Below, in pieces: positions 9,033 through 18,076 of a stretch of DNA of 46,533 bases (its first letter is position 1; the number at the start of each line of letters is the position of its first letter). The notes under the pieces are model-generated. The model saw only the letters and a list, made by a program, of their open reading frames with translations, was not told the origin of the DNA and searched no databases. Both the position numbers and the translations under genes were made by a program. The DNA is from Candidatus Geothermarchaeota archaeon (GTDB lineage Archaea > Thermoproteota > Nitrososphaeria > Geothermarchaeales > JDFR-13): contig WAJV01000087.1 of assembly GCA_015523725.1 (NCBI GenBank), forward strand, positions 1-46,533. Direction: 5' to 3'.

Positions 9033-9701
9033 TTAAAAAAGCATTAGGATATATTTGTCAATAAACTCACTAAACTCCTCTAGAGTCATCTTAGAGAACA
9101 TAGTGACAATTAGATTCCTCGTCAAACCAACTATATATCCTGTCTCCCTATGAGTAAACACAACATACCATATCAAACCATGGTCAAGATACATTTTATA
9201 TAAAGAAGAATCGGCTAAGGCATCCCCATAAAGAGCGAGTTTATTAACATTAGGTATATCTACATTATCAAAATAAATAACCTTAGTACTCTCCGGACTA
9301 GACTCATGAATAGACTTCAATATCTCATGGCTAATCCTCGCCTCAACTACACCGCCTACATGGCCAAACAAAACCTCAGAGATTAAATTAGCTATCCTAT
9401 TAGCCCTATTCTTCTTCTCAAACACCGTCAATATAATTTCTCCATCCCTATCCCTAAAAGAAACCAAGGCCTCCCGCCTAATAGGAAGTACCCTAGTCTC
9501 GCCCCCCACATTAAGAACCTTAGGCTCATCAAAAACGAAATATGTCTTCAACAATAAACCAATTACCTTAACACTATCGAAATATCGCTTAAGCTGAACG
9601 CCTTGAAACTCCTCGACAACATTATAATTAGATAGTTTATCAGCGATAACATCAATAGGATTATAGTTCTTTAACCTAAAGATCTTAGCCGATAACGCCA
9701 A
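9033..9701 (-). CDS. Conserved-looking hypothetical protein downstream of TrmB-type regulator
   Basis: 222 residues, soluble, mixed alpha/beta, with no signal peptide or obvious catalytic motif. I do not recognise the family. The first half is rich in charged beta strands, and the last third (IWYVVFTHRETGYIVGL then a helix ending LMLF) could be a small domain of its own. The TTG start at 9701 is supported by GAGGTG eight bases upstream. It begins five bases after the TrmB-type regulator stop, so the two form an operon and probably act in the same process. Confidence 0.7.
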   Translation of the reverse strand: MALSAKIFRLKNYNPIDVIADKLSNYNVVEEFQGVQLKRYFDSVKVIGLLLKTYFVFDEPKVLNVGGETRVLPIRREALVSFRDRDGEIILTVFEKKNRANRIANLISEVLFGHVGGVVEARISHEILKSIHESSPESTKVIYFDNVDIPNVNKLALYGDALADSSLYKMYLDHGLIWYVVFTHRETGYIVGLTRNLIVTMFSKMTLEEFSEFIDKYILMLF

Positions 9702-9706
9702 TAAAT

Positions 9707-10477
9707 CTACACCTCAACAGATTTTGCAGTATCCCAGAGCTTATCAAAATAAGTCTTAGCTAGATAAATCAATGTATAATGAGTCGACCAAATAGCTGTA
9801 TTAATCTTATCCTCACCCAGTAATAATAATGCCTCCTTATTATCAGATATAACACCTCCACCGAATAAAACATCCCTATACCTCAACTCTGCACCGTACT
9901 TAACAAAGTATTTAGCATCATCGACTAAGTCAGCAGGCACAAGAATCTTAACCATCTTGGGAGCATATACACGACTCAACTTCTCAATAACATTCAACTG
10001 ATCAAATAGAGACTCCAACCGCCTGTGGATAGCCATCAATAACTCAAACTGAGACTTCAACAACAAATCAAATACTTTTGATGAGATATTCTCCTCACCC
10101 TTGACAATCCAGACATCCGGACTCTCACTAACATGAGTAGTATCATAAATCGATTGGAGTATTGGAACAACCTTGCCGACAGCCTCGTCCCACTCCCTCT
10201 CCATATTAATCCTAGCCCTCCTCACAGCCTCATCAGGAGAGAGGGAAACATATTTGGTCGGCCGAGAGTCCGAAGAAGATATCCACCCCTTCTTCTCTAA
10301 AGAATTCAATACAATGTATATCTTTGAGAAGGGAACCTTCGCATAATCAGAAATCTCCTTAGCAGTCAATGGACCCGAGCTAAGGAGCAACATATATACC
10401 TTTATCTCATTACCAGTCAAACCAAGCTTCCTCAATATCTCTTCAATATCCCTTGGCACATTCATACCGACATTCAT
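9707..10477 (-). CDS. TrmB-family transcriptional regulator
   Basis: A 256-residue regulator with an N-terminal winged helix (GLTGNEIKVYMLLLSSGPLT, then KEISDYAKVPFSKIYIVLNSLEKKGWI) and a C-terminal PLD-like TrmB sensor domain. Family members sense sugars or other small ligands and repress or activate by binding near TATA boxes. The track start at 10702 runs through the divergent gene; ATG at 10477 lies about 27 bases from a TATA-like element and gives the family length. ATG 10465 is a close alternative. It is divergent from a nucleotidyltransferase and leads an operon with an unknown protein. The ligand cannot be inferred. Confidence 0.85.
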   Translation of the reverse strand: MNVGMNVPRDIEEILRKLGLTGNEIKVYMLLLSSGPLTAKEISDYAKVPFSKIYIVLNSLEKKGWISSSDSRPTKYVSLSPDEAVRRARINMEREWDEAVGKVVPILQSIYDTTHVSESPDVWIVKGEENISSKVFDLLLKSQFELLMAIHRRLESLFDQLNVIEKLSRVYAPKMVKILVPADLVDDAKYFVKYGAELRYRDVLFGGGVISDNKEALLLLGEDKINTAIWSTHYTLIYLAKTYFDKLWDTAKSVEV

Positions 10478-10498
10478 ACATATTATATGTTGAAAAGT

Positions 10499-10510
10499 AT
10501 TAATAAATAA
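10499..10510 (-). promoter_or_regulatory. TATA-like element for the TrmB-type gene
   Basis: On the minus strand this reads TTATTTATTAAT and is centred about 27 bases before ATG 10477. This is the spacing expected for a leaderless archaeal transcript. Confidence 0.4.
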
Positions 10511-10544
10511 GCATTTGTATGTATATCCTTGTTGTTGATGAAGA

Positions 10545-11231
10545 ATGAGTAATGAATCCTGGGATAGACCTGAGGAAATCGGTCTAGAGAGACTAAAAAA
10601 GCTAAAGAATGAATTAATTGAAAGAGTCAGGGGAATAGTTGGAATCAAATTAAGCGGCTCAATAGCAGACGGCAACTTCTTCCTACTCCAATTCAAAAAC
10701 ATCTACATAGCGAGCGACTACGATATATTGGTAATAATAGATAGATACCCAAGCAGGGAAGAGCTAGATACTATAAAAAATATCTTGACCAAAGAAGTAT
10801 ATGGAACAGACATAGAGAGAATCTTAATAGAAAATATCGATATAAAAGTATTGACAACCGAGTATCCCTATAAGGGAGAAGGAGTGAAAATACCCACAAT
10901 ATATGACCAAGATGTAAGTGTATCTAGACACTTATATGGAGGATTAATAGTATATGGAGAAGAATTCTTCAAAAATATTGGGCCCCCAACCAAATGGATT
11001 AAGAGACAAATTATACATAGAATATTAAAGCGGAAAAAGATATTCGATATATTTACTGAACTGGGTGCATATGATAGAGTGGCAGCGGCACTAAACAGAG
11101 AAGATATTAGAGAAGAAATAAGCAGAATCGTAACAAAATTTAGAAACTACCATATCCTCTCAAATGAGGATATAGAGAAACTAAACCAAGAGCTTAACAG
11201 ATTAAAGAATATTATCAGTGTATATATCTGA
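10545..11231 (+). CDS. Nucleotidyltransferase-fold protein
   Basis: 228 residues with the pol-beta-type nucleotidyltransferase pattern: a GS pair in KLSGSIADGNF, the DxD-type pair in ASDYDILVII, and a third acidic residue in NIDIKVL. The insertion between the GS and the DYD motif is longer than in minimal (MNT) proteins. Such enzymes transfer nucleotides to small molecules or proteins; the substrate is unknown. The C-terminal half is helical and may be a HEPN-like or substrate-binding helical bundle fused in cis. It is divergent from the TrmB-type regulator, which may control it. Confidence 0.75.
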   Translation: MSNESWDRPEEIGLERLKKLKNELIERVRGIVGIKLSGSIADGNFFLLQFKNIYIASDYDILVIIDRYPSREELDTIKNILTKEVYGTDIERILIENIDIKVLTTEYPYKGEGVKIPTIYDQDVSVSRHLYGGLIVYGEEFFKNIGPPTKWIKRQIIHRILKRKKIFDIFTELGAYDRVAAALNREDIREEISRIVTKFRNYHILSNEDIEKLNQELNRLKNIISVYI

Positions 11232-11263
11232 GGAACTCTAATTTAAATATTTAAGTAGGGGAA

Positions 11264-11842
11264 ATGTTCGAAAAATATAGGAGATATATAGAAATAACTC
11301 AGGCAAATAAAATAGCAAGAAGATACTTCATAATGAATTCATTCGATGGAATTGTAACAGTATTAGGTGTTATAACCGGCTCCCTATTCAGCGGAATAAT
11401 AAACCCGACTATAATACTAAGCATAGGCATAAGCACAGCACTAGCTATGGGAATATCAGGAGTCTCAGGAACATTAATAGCCGAGAAAACAGAGAGGGAT
11501 TTAGAATTAAGACGCCTAGAGGAATCGATGCTCAGCGATCTCAGCGACTCACTATACGCAGATGCACAGAAATTCACTGTAATATATGTAAGCCTAGTAG
11601 ACGCATTGAGTCCCCTAATAGCATCTATTTTCTCCCTATCACCACTCTTCCTAAGCATATTCAACCTAATATCCAATATACAAAGCATATATCTTTCAAT
11701 TGGAACAGCACTAACATACCTATTCATAATAGGTTTATCCATGGGAGCCATCACAAATAGGAATATTTTACTCGAGGGGTTGAAGATGCTCGGCATAGGG
11801 GTATTAACAACAATAATTATATACATTATATTCGGTAGATAA
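11264..11842 (+). CDS. VIT1/CCC1-like membrane transporter
   Basis: 192 residues. It has the hallmark VIT first membrane segment FDGIVTVLGVITG, followed by a short ISGVSGTLIAEK turn, a charged cytoplasmic helix (about residues 70-110) and three more membrane segments, making five in total. Family members move iron or manganese across membranes. The soluble metal-binding domain of plant VIT1 is reduced here to one charged linker. AGGGGAA lies directly before ATG 11264. It stands between the nucleotidyltransferase and DUF211 genes. Confidence 0.85.
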   Translation: MFEKYRRYIEITQANKIARRYFIMNSFDGIVTVLGVITGSLFSGIINPTIILSIGISTALAMGISGVSGTLIAEKTERDLELRRLEESMLSDLSDSLYADAQKFTVIYVSLVDALSPLIASIFSLSPLFLSIFNLISNIQSIYLSIGTALTYLFIIGLSMGAITNRNILLEGLKMLGIGVLTTIIIYIIFGR

Positions 11843-11915
11843 AGCGAAATAAAATTAATGTTAATTAAATAGTATAAAAAAACATAATATATTTACTTGG
11901 AGGGGATATTAAGAG

Positions 11916-12194
11916 TTGGAGAGCGATGGAGTAAGGCCGAAAATCAAATACCTCACACTCGATGTATTGAAGCCCCACAACCCATCGATCGTCGACTTAT
12001 CGAAAGGCATAGTATCAGGAGTAAATGGCGTCTCAAAGGTTGTAACAGAGATCGTTGAAATGGATCAAGATACTGAGAGCATAAGAATGAAGATATATGG
12101 ATCGGACGTCGACCTAGATAAGCTAAAAAAAATATTGAGAGAATATGGGGCCTCACTACACAGTATAGATGAGGTAATAGTGGAAGATAGATAA
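11916..12194 (+). CDS. DUF211 family protein
   Basis: A 92-residue ferredoxin-like small protein of the archaeal DUF211 family (COG1888). The signature LTLDVLKPHNPSIVDL is near the start, and the chain ends with an IDEVIVEDR strand. The family forms ring-shaped oligomers and its function is unknown. The start is TTG at 11916, supported by the strong GGAGGGG ten bases upstream; no in-frame ATG precedes the conserved region. Confidence 0.88.
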   Translation: MESDGVRPKIKYLTLDVLKPHNPSIVDLSKGIVSGVNGVSKVVTEIVEMDQDTESIRMKIYGSDVDLDKLKKILREYGASLHSIDEVIVEDR

Positions 12195-12250
12195 ATATGT
12201 GTAAGCCAAAAATAAATTACTCCCTTAAATAATTATCTAGATGGAGAATA

Positions 12251-15055
12251 ATGAATAGTCTACTTGAACCAGCCCTAGAGGAGCTTCTAAAGGAAAGGGG
12301 CTTCACAGAATTAACAGAACCCCAGAAAAAAGCGATACCACATATACTGAGGGGAGAAAATACACTAATAATGGCTCCCACAGGTAGTGGTAAAACCGAG
12401 GCGGCCCTCCTACCAATTCTACAGAAGATGATGGAAGAAAATGAAAAAGGAATAAAACTAATATATATAACTCCCTTAAGAGCATTAAACAGAGACTTAA
12501 TCGACCGTATAGCTTGGTGGGCCAACAGACTAGGCTTCAGAGCAAGTGTTAGACATGGAGATACACCCACTGGGGAGAGGAGGAGTCAGGCAATAATGTC
12601 TCCCGACATATTAATAACAACACCAGAAACCTTCTCCCTCCTATTAAATACCAAGATAATGAGGAAGCACATAGACTCAATAAAATACATTATTATAGAC
12701 GAACTACACGAACTAATCGAGTCAAAGAGAGGAGTCCAACTTAGTATTAACATGGAGAGACTAGCCTATGAGACGGGAGACTTCCAAAGAATAGGTCTAT
12801 CAGCCACAATAGGCTCACCAGAGAAAGCCCTAAAATTCCTAGTTGGAAACCATGGAGAAGGAGTTATAGTAACAACTGACATAACTAAGAGGATGAAGAT
12901 AGACATATATTATCCCAGACCAGAGAATATCGATTACCAACTCTCTGGAAAACTATATACATTCCCAAGTGTAGTAGCTAGGGTGAGGGCAATTAGAGAC
13001 CTAATAAAAAAGAATAGAGCCACACTAGTATTCACAAACACCAGACCAATGGCGGAGATACTAGGGAGCAGGTTATATCTATACGATGAAAACCTACCCA
13101 TAATGGTCCACCACGGCTCCCTAAGCAGGGACATAAGAGTAAAAATAGAGAATATGCTTAAAACAGGTAAGATAAAGGGGATCATATGCACATCATCACT
13201 AGAACTAGGAATCGATGTAGGCCATATAGACATGGTAATTCAGTATAACTCCCCCCGACAGGCAAGCAGACTAGTGCAGAGGGTTGGTAGAAGCGGACAC
13301 TGGATTGAAAAAGTTTCAAAAGGAGCCATAATAGTACAGGATTTAGACGACTACCTCGAATCATTAGTGATAAAGCAAAGGGTATTAAGAGGCGAGCTGG
13401 AGGAAATAAAGATACTCAATAAACCATTAGATGTCCTGGCCCATGAGATAGCTGGAATACTTACACGTAAAAATAATATAGAATTAGATGAGCTCCATTC
13501 AATACTGAGTAAAAGCATCTATTATAAAGACTTGAGGAAAGATGAATTAGAAGAATTACTTATATTTCTAAGCAACCTCACAAATAGATATCTATACTAC
13601 GACCAAACCGAGAAAGTCATTAAGAAACCAATAAATAGAAAACGTTTATTCGAATACTACTACAGTGTATTATCAATGATCCCAGAAGTCAAACAGTACT
13701 TAGTCATAGATGACGACACATCTGAGGCAATAGGCATCCTCGATGAGGAATTCATCACTGTATATGGTGAACCCAACACAAAATTCATAATAAGTGGAAA
13801 ACCATGGAGAATAATCCAGATATATAAAAACAAAGTATTTGTAAAGTCTGAAGAAGACTTCCTGGGGGCAATACCACACTGGATAGGTGAAGAAATTCCT
13901 GTTCCCTATGAAGTAGCCCAAGAAGTCGGTAGAATAAAGCGTATTATCGAAGAAAATTATAAAGATGGATTAGGAATAGATGATATAATAAACAAACTAG
14001 GCATCGATAAAAATGTACTCAAAAAATTAATCGAGACACTTGAGATGGGATATAGGCTCCCTACTGATAAAAGAATCGTTATAGAGTCTCAAGAAAATAA
14101 GATCTTTATAAATATCCATGGAGGAACATTAATAAACCGCAGTATAGCAAGTATATTAGCAACAAAAATATTCGACCTATATGGAGAGACCATAGAAGTC
14201 TCAAGCGATCCTTATAGAATAATAATTAAATCCATCGGAGTAAAGCCTACAGATATAGAGAAAATATTATCTAGTGGACTATATCTTGAGGAGTATTTCA
14301 AGAAGGCAGTAGTATCGAGCAATATATTTCTATGGAGATTAATACATGTAGCCAGAAGAATGGGAATATTATCTAGGGAAAAAAGCTTATCAAAGAGGGA
14401 GGCAGAGATGTTGAGAAATGTACTAGATGGTACACCAGCATATTTAGAGGCTTATAGAGAGACTAGCCTAAAAGACTATGATAAAGAGAATACAATCAAA
14501 TTACTCAAGAGAATAGCAGAAGGGGAGATCGAGATCATAACATATAGAAATTTAACCCCACTCACAAAAGAATATATCGATAAATATGACATAAAATTTG
14601 AGGCCATCGAAGTAGACAGAGGAAGAAAATTAAGAATATTGTCCAAGAAAGTCAGGCTATTAAATGAAGTAAGGACATTCATATGCCTAGAATGCCTCGA
14701 AAATATATGGGAAGCCAGACTCAAAGACTTAGATGAAAAAATAATATGCACAAAATGTGGAAGCGATAAAATTGGAATGACGATAAAGAACATAGATGAA
14801 ATATTACCACTAATATACCGTTATAAAAGGGATCAAAAAAGTCTAAAAAGGAGTAAGATATGGAGAGATATCGTCAAGAGCTCTAAATATATATCTAAGT
14901 ATGGAAAAATAGCGGCCTTAACAATTGCGTCGGAAAACCTAAACTGGAGGGACATCGAAGAAATATTAAGTGAATATAATGAACCAACCGACAAATTCTA
15001 CGAAGAAATATTAAAGAGGGAAAACATCAACCTCCTCCGGAGGTTTCAGAGCTAG
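12251..15055 (+). CDS. Lhr-family DEAD/H-box helicase
   Basis: A 934-residue superfamily 2 helicase that unwinds DNA or RNA hybrids during repair or RNA metabolism. RecA domain 1 has the Q-motif region LTEPQKKAIPH, Walker A APTGSGKTEAA (about 42-52), TPLRALN, DELH (150-153) and SATIG. RecA domain 2 has TNTRPMAEILG, SSLELGIDVG and QRVGRSGHW. A winged-helix region and the Lhr-core DUF follow, and a C-terminal CxxC pair of knuckles (CLECLE and CTKCGSDKI) probably binds zinc. Length and order match archaeal Lhr-core proteins. Its 3' end overlaps the convergent kite-like gene by 29 bases. Confidence 0.93.
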   Translation: MNSLLEPALEELLKERGFTELTEPQKKAIPHILRGENTLIMAPTGSGKTEAALLPILQKMMEENEKGIKLIYITPLRALNRDLIDRIAWWANRLGFRASVRHGDTPTGERRSQAIMSPDILITTPETFSLLLNTKIMRKHIDSIKYIIIDELHELIESKRGVQLSINMERLAYETGDFQRIGLSATIGSPEKALKFLVGNHGEGVIVTTDITKRMKIDIYYPRPENIDYQLSGKLYTFPSVVARVRAIRDLIKKNRATLVFTNTRPMAEILGSRLYLYDENLPIMVHHGSLSRDIRVKIENMLKTGKIKGIICTSSLELGIDVGHIDMVIQYNSPRQASRLVQRVGRSGHWIEKVSKGAIIVQDLDDYLESLVIKQRVLRGELEEIKILNKPLDVLAHEIAGILTRKNNIELDELHSILSKSIYYKDLRKDELEELLIFLSNLTNRYLYYDQTEKVIKKPINRKRLFEYYYSVLSMIPEVKQYLVIDDDTSEAIGILDEEFITVYGEPNTKFIISGKPWRIIQIYKNKVFVKSEEDFLGAIPHWIGEEIPVPYEVAQEVGRIKRIIEENYKDGLGIDDIINKLGIDKNVLKKLIETLEMGYRLPTDKRIVIESQENKIFINIHGGTLINRSIASILATKIFDLYGETIEVSSDPYRIIIKSIGVKPTDIEKILSSGLYLEEYFKKAVVSSNIFLWRLIHVARRMGILSREKSLSKREAEMLRNVLDGTPAYLEAYRETSLKDYDKENTIKLLKRIAEGEIEIITYRNLTPLTKEYIDKYDIKFEAIEVDRGRKLRILSKKVRLLNEVRTFICLECLENIWEARLKDLDEKIICTKCGSDKIGMTIKNIDEILPLIYRYKRDQKSLKRSKIWRDIVKSSKYISKYGKIAALTIASENLNWRDIEEILSEYNEPTDKFYEEILKRENINLLRRFQS

Positions 15056-15578
15056 CCTTCAACCTACCAACCAATAATGCACCAAACTTATCCACATCAA
15101 TCTCCAACAATGTCCTTAACCCAGTATAGAGCTTATCATCCCTCTCCAACAAATATCCATACCTAATTAATCGACCAAGTGATATCAACGCCCTATTCTT
15201 ACCAAACTTCCTAGCCAATACATCGACAACCTCCTTTTTAGGAACACCGCCCTCACTAGATAAAACATAAGCCAAGGAAACAGCCAACACAGCCAAATCA
15301 ATTTGATTCAAGGAACTCGTCTTAATATCAGTAAGTGAAGAACCGTAGATAGGCTTAACAACATAATGTCTCCAACTCTCACCGCCAAACTCAACCTCAA
15401 CTTCTTCAACCCTCAAACCCAATGGCTCAATATATTTATTAAACTCAGCAATAACCTCCTTGTAATTCCTACCAAGGTACTTCTCCAACTCCCAATCCTT
15501 ACACCCGGGATAACCATGCCTCCTAAAAAACAATAAATATGCTAACCTACTGAACTTAACAAACTTATCCCTCGCCAT
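15027..15578 (-). CDS. Small winged-helix protein, candidate ScpB/Nse1-Nse3-like (kite) subunit
   Basis: 183 residues with two likely winged-helix domains. The first is RLAYLLFFRRHGYPGCKDWELEKYLGRNY; the second spans DLAVLAVSLAYVLSSEGGVP, KKEVVDVLARKFGKNRALISLGRLIRYGYL and a short beta wing (ERDDKLYTGL). Tandem winged helices directly after a kleisin gene are the usual form of kite proteins (ScpB, MukE, Nse1/Nse3). I infer the role mainly from this context, as sequence similarity alone is weak. ATG 15578 overlaps the kleisin stop by 14 bases; the track start at 15599 is less likely. It ends inside the tail of the convergent Lhr gene. Confidence 0.65.
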   Translation of the reverse strand: MARDKFVKFSRLAYLLFFRRHGYPGCKDWELEKYLGRNYKEVIAEFNKYIEPLGLRVEEVEVEFGGESWRHYVVKPIYGSSLTDIKTSSLNQIDLAVLAVSLAYVLSSEGGVPKKEVVDVLARKFGKNRALISLGRLIRYGYLLERDDKLYTGLRTLLEIDVDKFGALLVGRLKASSETSGGG

Positions 15579-16320
15579 GCCCCAAAACCACCACCACACT
15601 AGCAGGATCTTTAAAAACTAACTTCTCACTCCTAGGCCTAATAAAAATCTTCTTCTTCAACCTATCAACCTTAACATCAACCCATCCATCACTAATTAAG
15701 AAACTAATTGCATAAGCCCGTAATACAGGTGAATCCCCCCGATAAATAAAATCAAAATAATCAATAAACTCCCCCTTAGAAAACTCCATCAACTCACGCT
15801 TAAGCCCCTCAACAAAAACCTCCAAATCAATAGGCTCATTAAATAACTCGGCACTAATGTCTAAAGCAACCTCCCTAAAACTAGGCACCAACCTACTCCT
15901 TAAAGCAAGATCAACTAAATTAAGATAATAAGTGAAGGCTTCATCCAACAAATCTTTATCCATATACTCCAACTCCATAATAGGCCTCCAAGAAGCGCTT
16001 AACACATTGACAAGCTCATCAACACCAAGCTTCTCAACAGCCATCCTAATCAACAACCTATTCAAATAGAGACCATACCCCCTATCCCTCAACCTCCTAC
16101 TCTGAGCCTCCAATATGGTAACCAATCCATGTAGAGCCCTAACATCCAACATCAGTAAATCAGTAAACTCCGGGTCAATATCAAGACCACTTAGTCTATC
16201 GAGGAATTTACCGACATCCACATCAAATGGGTCGATCCTACCCTCAGCAACACCAATAGCCAAATCAATAATCCTCTCATATAACTCGGTATCCCTACTC
16301 CCTCTCCTCAACAGCACCAC
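15565..16320 (-). CDS. ScpA-like kleisin subunit
   Basis: About 251 residues. The N-terminal segment LAIGVAEGRIDPFDVDVGKF closely follows the ScpA pattern (a helix, then a D-P-F/W-D-V/I turn) that binds the SMC neck. The C-terminal part (SPVLRAYAISFLISDGWVDV, then KKKIFIRP) looks like the kleisin winged helix that caps the SMC head. The middle is helical. The track start at 16389 reads back into the SMC gene. No ATG fits, so the start is probably GTG 16320 or 16317 or TTG 16311, just before the SMC stop; a GGTGG precedes the last. It overlaps both neighbours, so it is translationally coupled in the SMC operon. Confidence 0.78.
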   Translation of the reverse strand: MVLLRRGSRDTELYERIIDLAIGVAEGRIDPFDVDVGKFLDRLSGLDIDPEFTDLLMLDVRALHGLVTILEAQSRRLRDRGYGLYLNRLLIRMAVEKLGVDELVNVLSASWRPIMELEYMDKDLLDEAFTYYLNLVDLALRSRLVPSFREVALDISAELFNEPIDLEVFVEGLKRELMEFSKGEFIDYFDFIYRGDSPVLRAYAISFLISDGWVDVKVDRLKKKIFIRPRSEKLVFKDPASVVVVLGHGEG

Positions 16321-18076
16321 CCAATACCTTGGGAACAGACTGCCCCTCATACTTCTGGACAACAATAATATGTGCATCCCTAAACTCATCAGATATATAG
16401 CCAGGCGTAATGATTATATACTGATCCTCACGCCCGCGCATCAAGTCAATAATATAATTCATAATAATATTCCTATTCCTAGGATCCATATGAACATCAA
16501 ACTCATCCACAGCCCTAAAGGGTGAAGTAATATATTTTTGAAGCGCAAGTAAGAAACACATAGATGCAACGGTACGCTCCCCACCACTCTTAGAATACAC
16601 ATCCAATATAGTAGGCTCAATACCGCCAAAACCCACATACAACTCTAAACCTGCCTTATCTACATCCTCAATATTTATGACCTTAGCATATCCAGATCCG
16701 CCTAAACCCTCCAAGATAGACCTATAATCTAGGGAAACCCTCTCAACATAATTACTAACAACCTCCCTCCACTTCCTAACACGCCTCCCAAGCTCCGCCA
16801 AAGCCGCCTCCTTATCCCTAAGTATCTTCTCCATCCTCCGCTTAGTATCCTCATGCATCTCCAGATAATATCTATATGTATCCTCAACACTATCATCAAC
16901 ATCCCTATAATCATTTAACCTCGCCTTAACAAACCGTATATCAGCCAATATATCTTGCAAGGATCTATCAGTAGACACCTCCTCACCATGTGCCTCCGCC
17001 TCTGCCCTGAGCGCCCTAACCTTGGCATCCAACTCACTGATCTCACCCTCCAACTTCCTAATCCTAGCCTCTAAACTATCGACCTTGAACTCCGATATGG
17101 CCTCACCACCCCTCACACCACCATAAGTATGGAATAACTCCCTAATCCGCTCCAAATAATCAGCTATAGAAGCCGAATCAACCTTAGCACCAGACCTCAA
17201 ACCAATTATAATATCATCAACAGTGCCCTGAATATCCTCCAGAACCCTATTAAACTCAACCTCGATATCCCGAACCCTCTTTCTAAATCTCATTAAATTG
17301 ATCTCCTCGTTATGGAGATCTTCCTCAACCCGGGAAAGCTCCTCCTTCAAAGCCAATAAATCATTATAAGCCCTACGATACTTCCCCCAAGCCAACTCAC
17401 TATTAAGATAATCAAGCCTACTAATCAACCTCCTCTTCTCAACAAGCCTATTATATAACTCCTCCCACTTCTTAACAGTCTCCTCTACATTACGCAGAAC
17501 ACCCCTAATCTCCTCCTCCTCACTAGAGACCTGCCTAAGCCTCTCCCTCGCATCAAGAATCTTCTCCCTAAACTCACTAATCCCAAGAGCATCCTCAAAA
17601 AGCCTAAGCTTCTCACGGGGATCTAGGAAAGCAAAAACCTCAATCATATTTTGATGCATGATAATAAGCATATTACTCGGATTAATCCCAGCATTCCTCA
17701 ACAGATTCTCAACCTCAGCCTTACTAGCAGACTTATAATTAACGTTATATAAATACTGCCCATCCCTCTTGAGAACCCTAGTAATCGTAACCTCATCACT
17801 CCTTATATAGGGGAAGGGCCTACCTCCCTCAGAACTATTATCCAACGTAATGGAGACAATGGCATAATCCTTACCCACCCGAATCAAATCAGATAGCCTC
17901 CTCCCCCTCTCAGTATGAGACAAACCCAATGCCACAGATATACCTAGTAAAATACTAGATTTACCGGCTCCATTAGGACCCGTAATTATATTTAAACCAG
18001 GTGAAAAAGGAATTCTAGAATATTCATGAGACATAAAATTCTCCAACACAACCTCCTTAATTATAGCCTTACCCAT
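16295..18076 (-). CDS. SMC6-like SMC superfamily ATPase, short arms
   Basis: An ABC-type ATPase of about 593 residues. The N-terminal half-head has NFMSHEYSRIPF and Walker A GPNGAGKSS (about 33-41), then ISVALGLSHTERGRRLSDLI, which matches the SMC5/6 pattern. The coiled-coil arms are short (about 165-280 and 330-470) and separated by a small non-canonical hinge-like segment. The C-terminal half-head has the signature SKSGGERT and Walker B SPFRAVDEFDVHMDPRNR, then IIITPG. The DEFDV(x)MD block is the usual SMC6 form. ATG 18076 overlaps the MBL stop, with GGTGG upstream; the track start 18097 lies further into that gene. Downstream are kleisin and kite-like genes. It may belong to the archaeal SMC5/6-related or coalescin-like group. 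Confidence 0.88.
   Translation of the reverse strand: MGKAIIKEVVLENFMSHEYSRIPFSPGLNIITGPNGAGKSSILLGISVALGLSHTERGRRLSDLIRVGKDYAIVSITLDNSSEGGRPFPYIRSDEVTITRVLKRDGQYLYNVNYKSASKAEVENLLRNAGINPSNMLIIMHQNMIEVFAFLDPREKLRLFEDALGISEFREKILDARERLRQVSSEEEEIRGVLRNVEETVKKWEELYNRLVEKRRLISRLDYLNSELAWGKYRRAYNDLLALKEELSRVEEDLHNEEINLMRFRKRVRDIEVEFNRVLEDIQGTVDDIIIGLRSGAKVDSASIADYLERIRELFHTYGGVRGGEAISEFKVDSLEARIRKLEGEISELDAKVRALRAEAEAHGEEVSTDRSLQDILADIRFVKARLNDYRDVDDSVEDTYRYYLEMHEDTKRRMEKILRDKEAALAELGRRVRKWREVVSNYVERVSLDYRSILEGLGGSGYAKVINIEDVDKAGLELYVGFGGIEPTILDVYSKSGGERTVASMCFLLALQKYITSPFRAVDEFDVHMDPRNRNIIMNYIIDLMRGREDQYIIITPGYISDEFRDAHIIVVQKYEGQSVPKVLGGAVEERE

Noticed and set aside
10545-11231. MNT-HEPN toxin-antitoxin pair
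   Set aside because: The nucleotidyltransferase is larger than minimal MNT proteins and has no adjacent HEPN gene with an R-x4-6-H motif.
11299-11826. 175-residue minus-strand ORF
   Set aside because: It lies entirely antisense to the VIT-like transporter, whose family signature is clear. It is a shadow frame.
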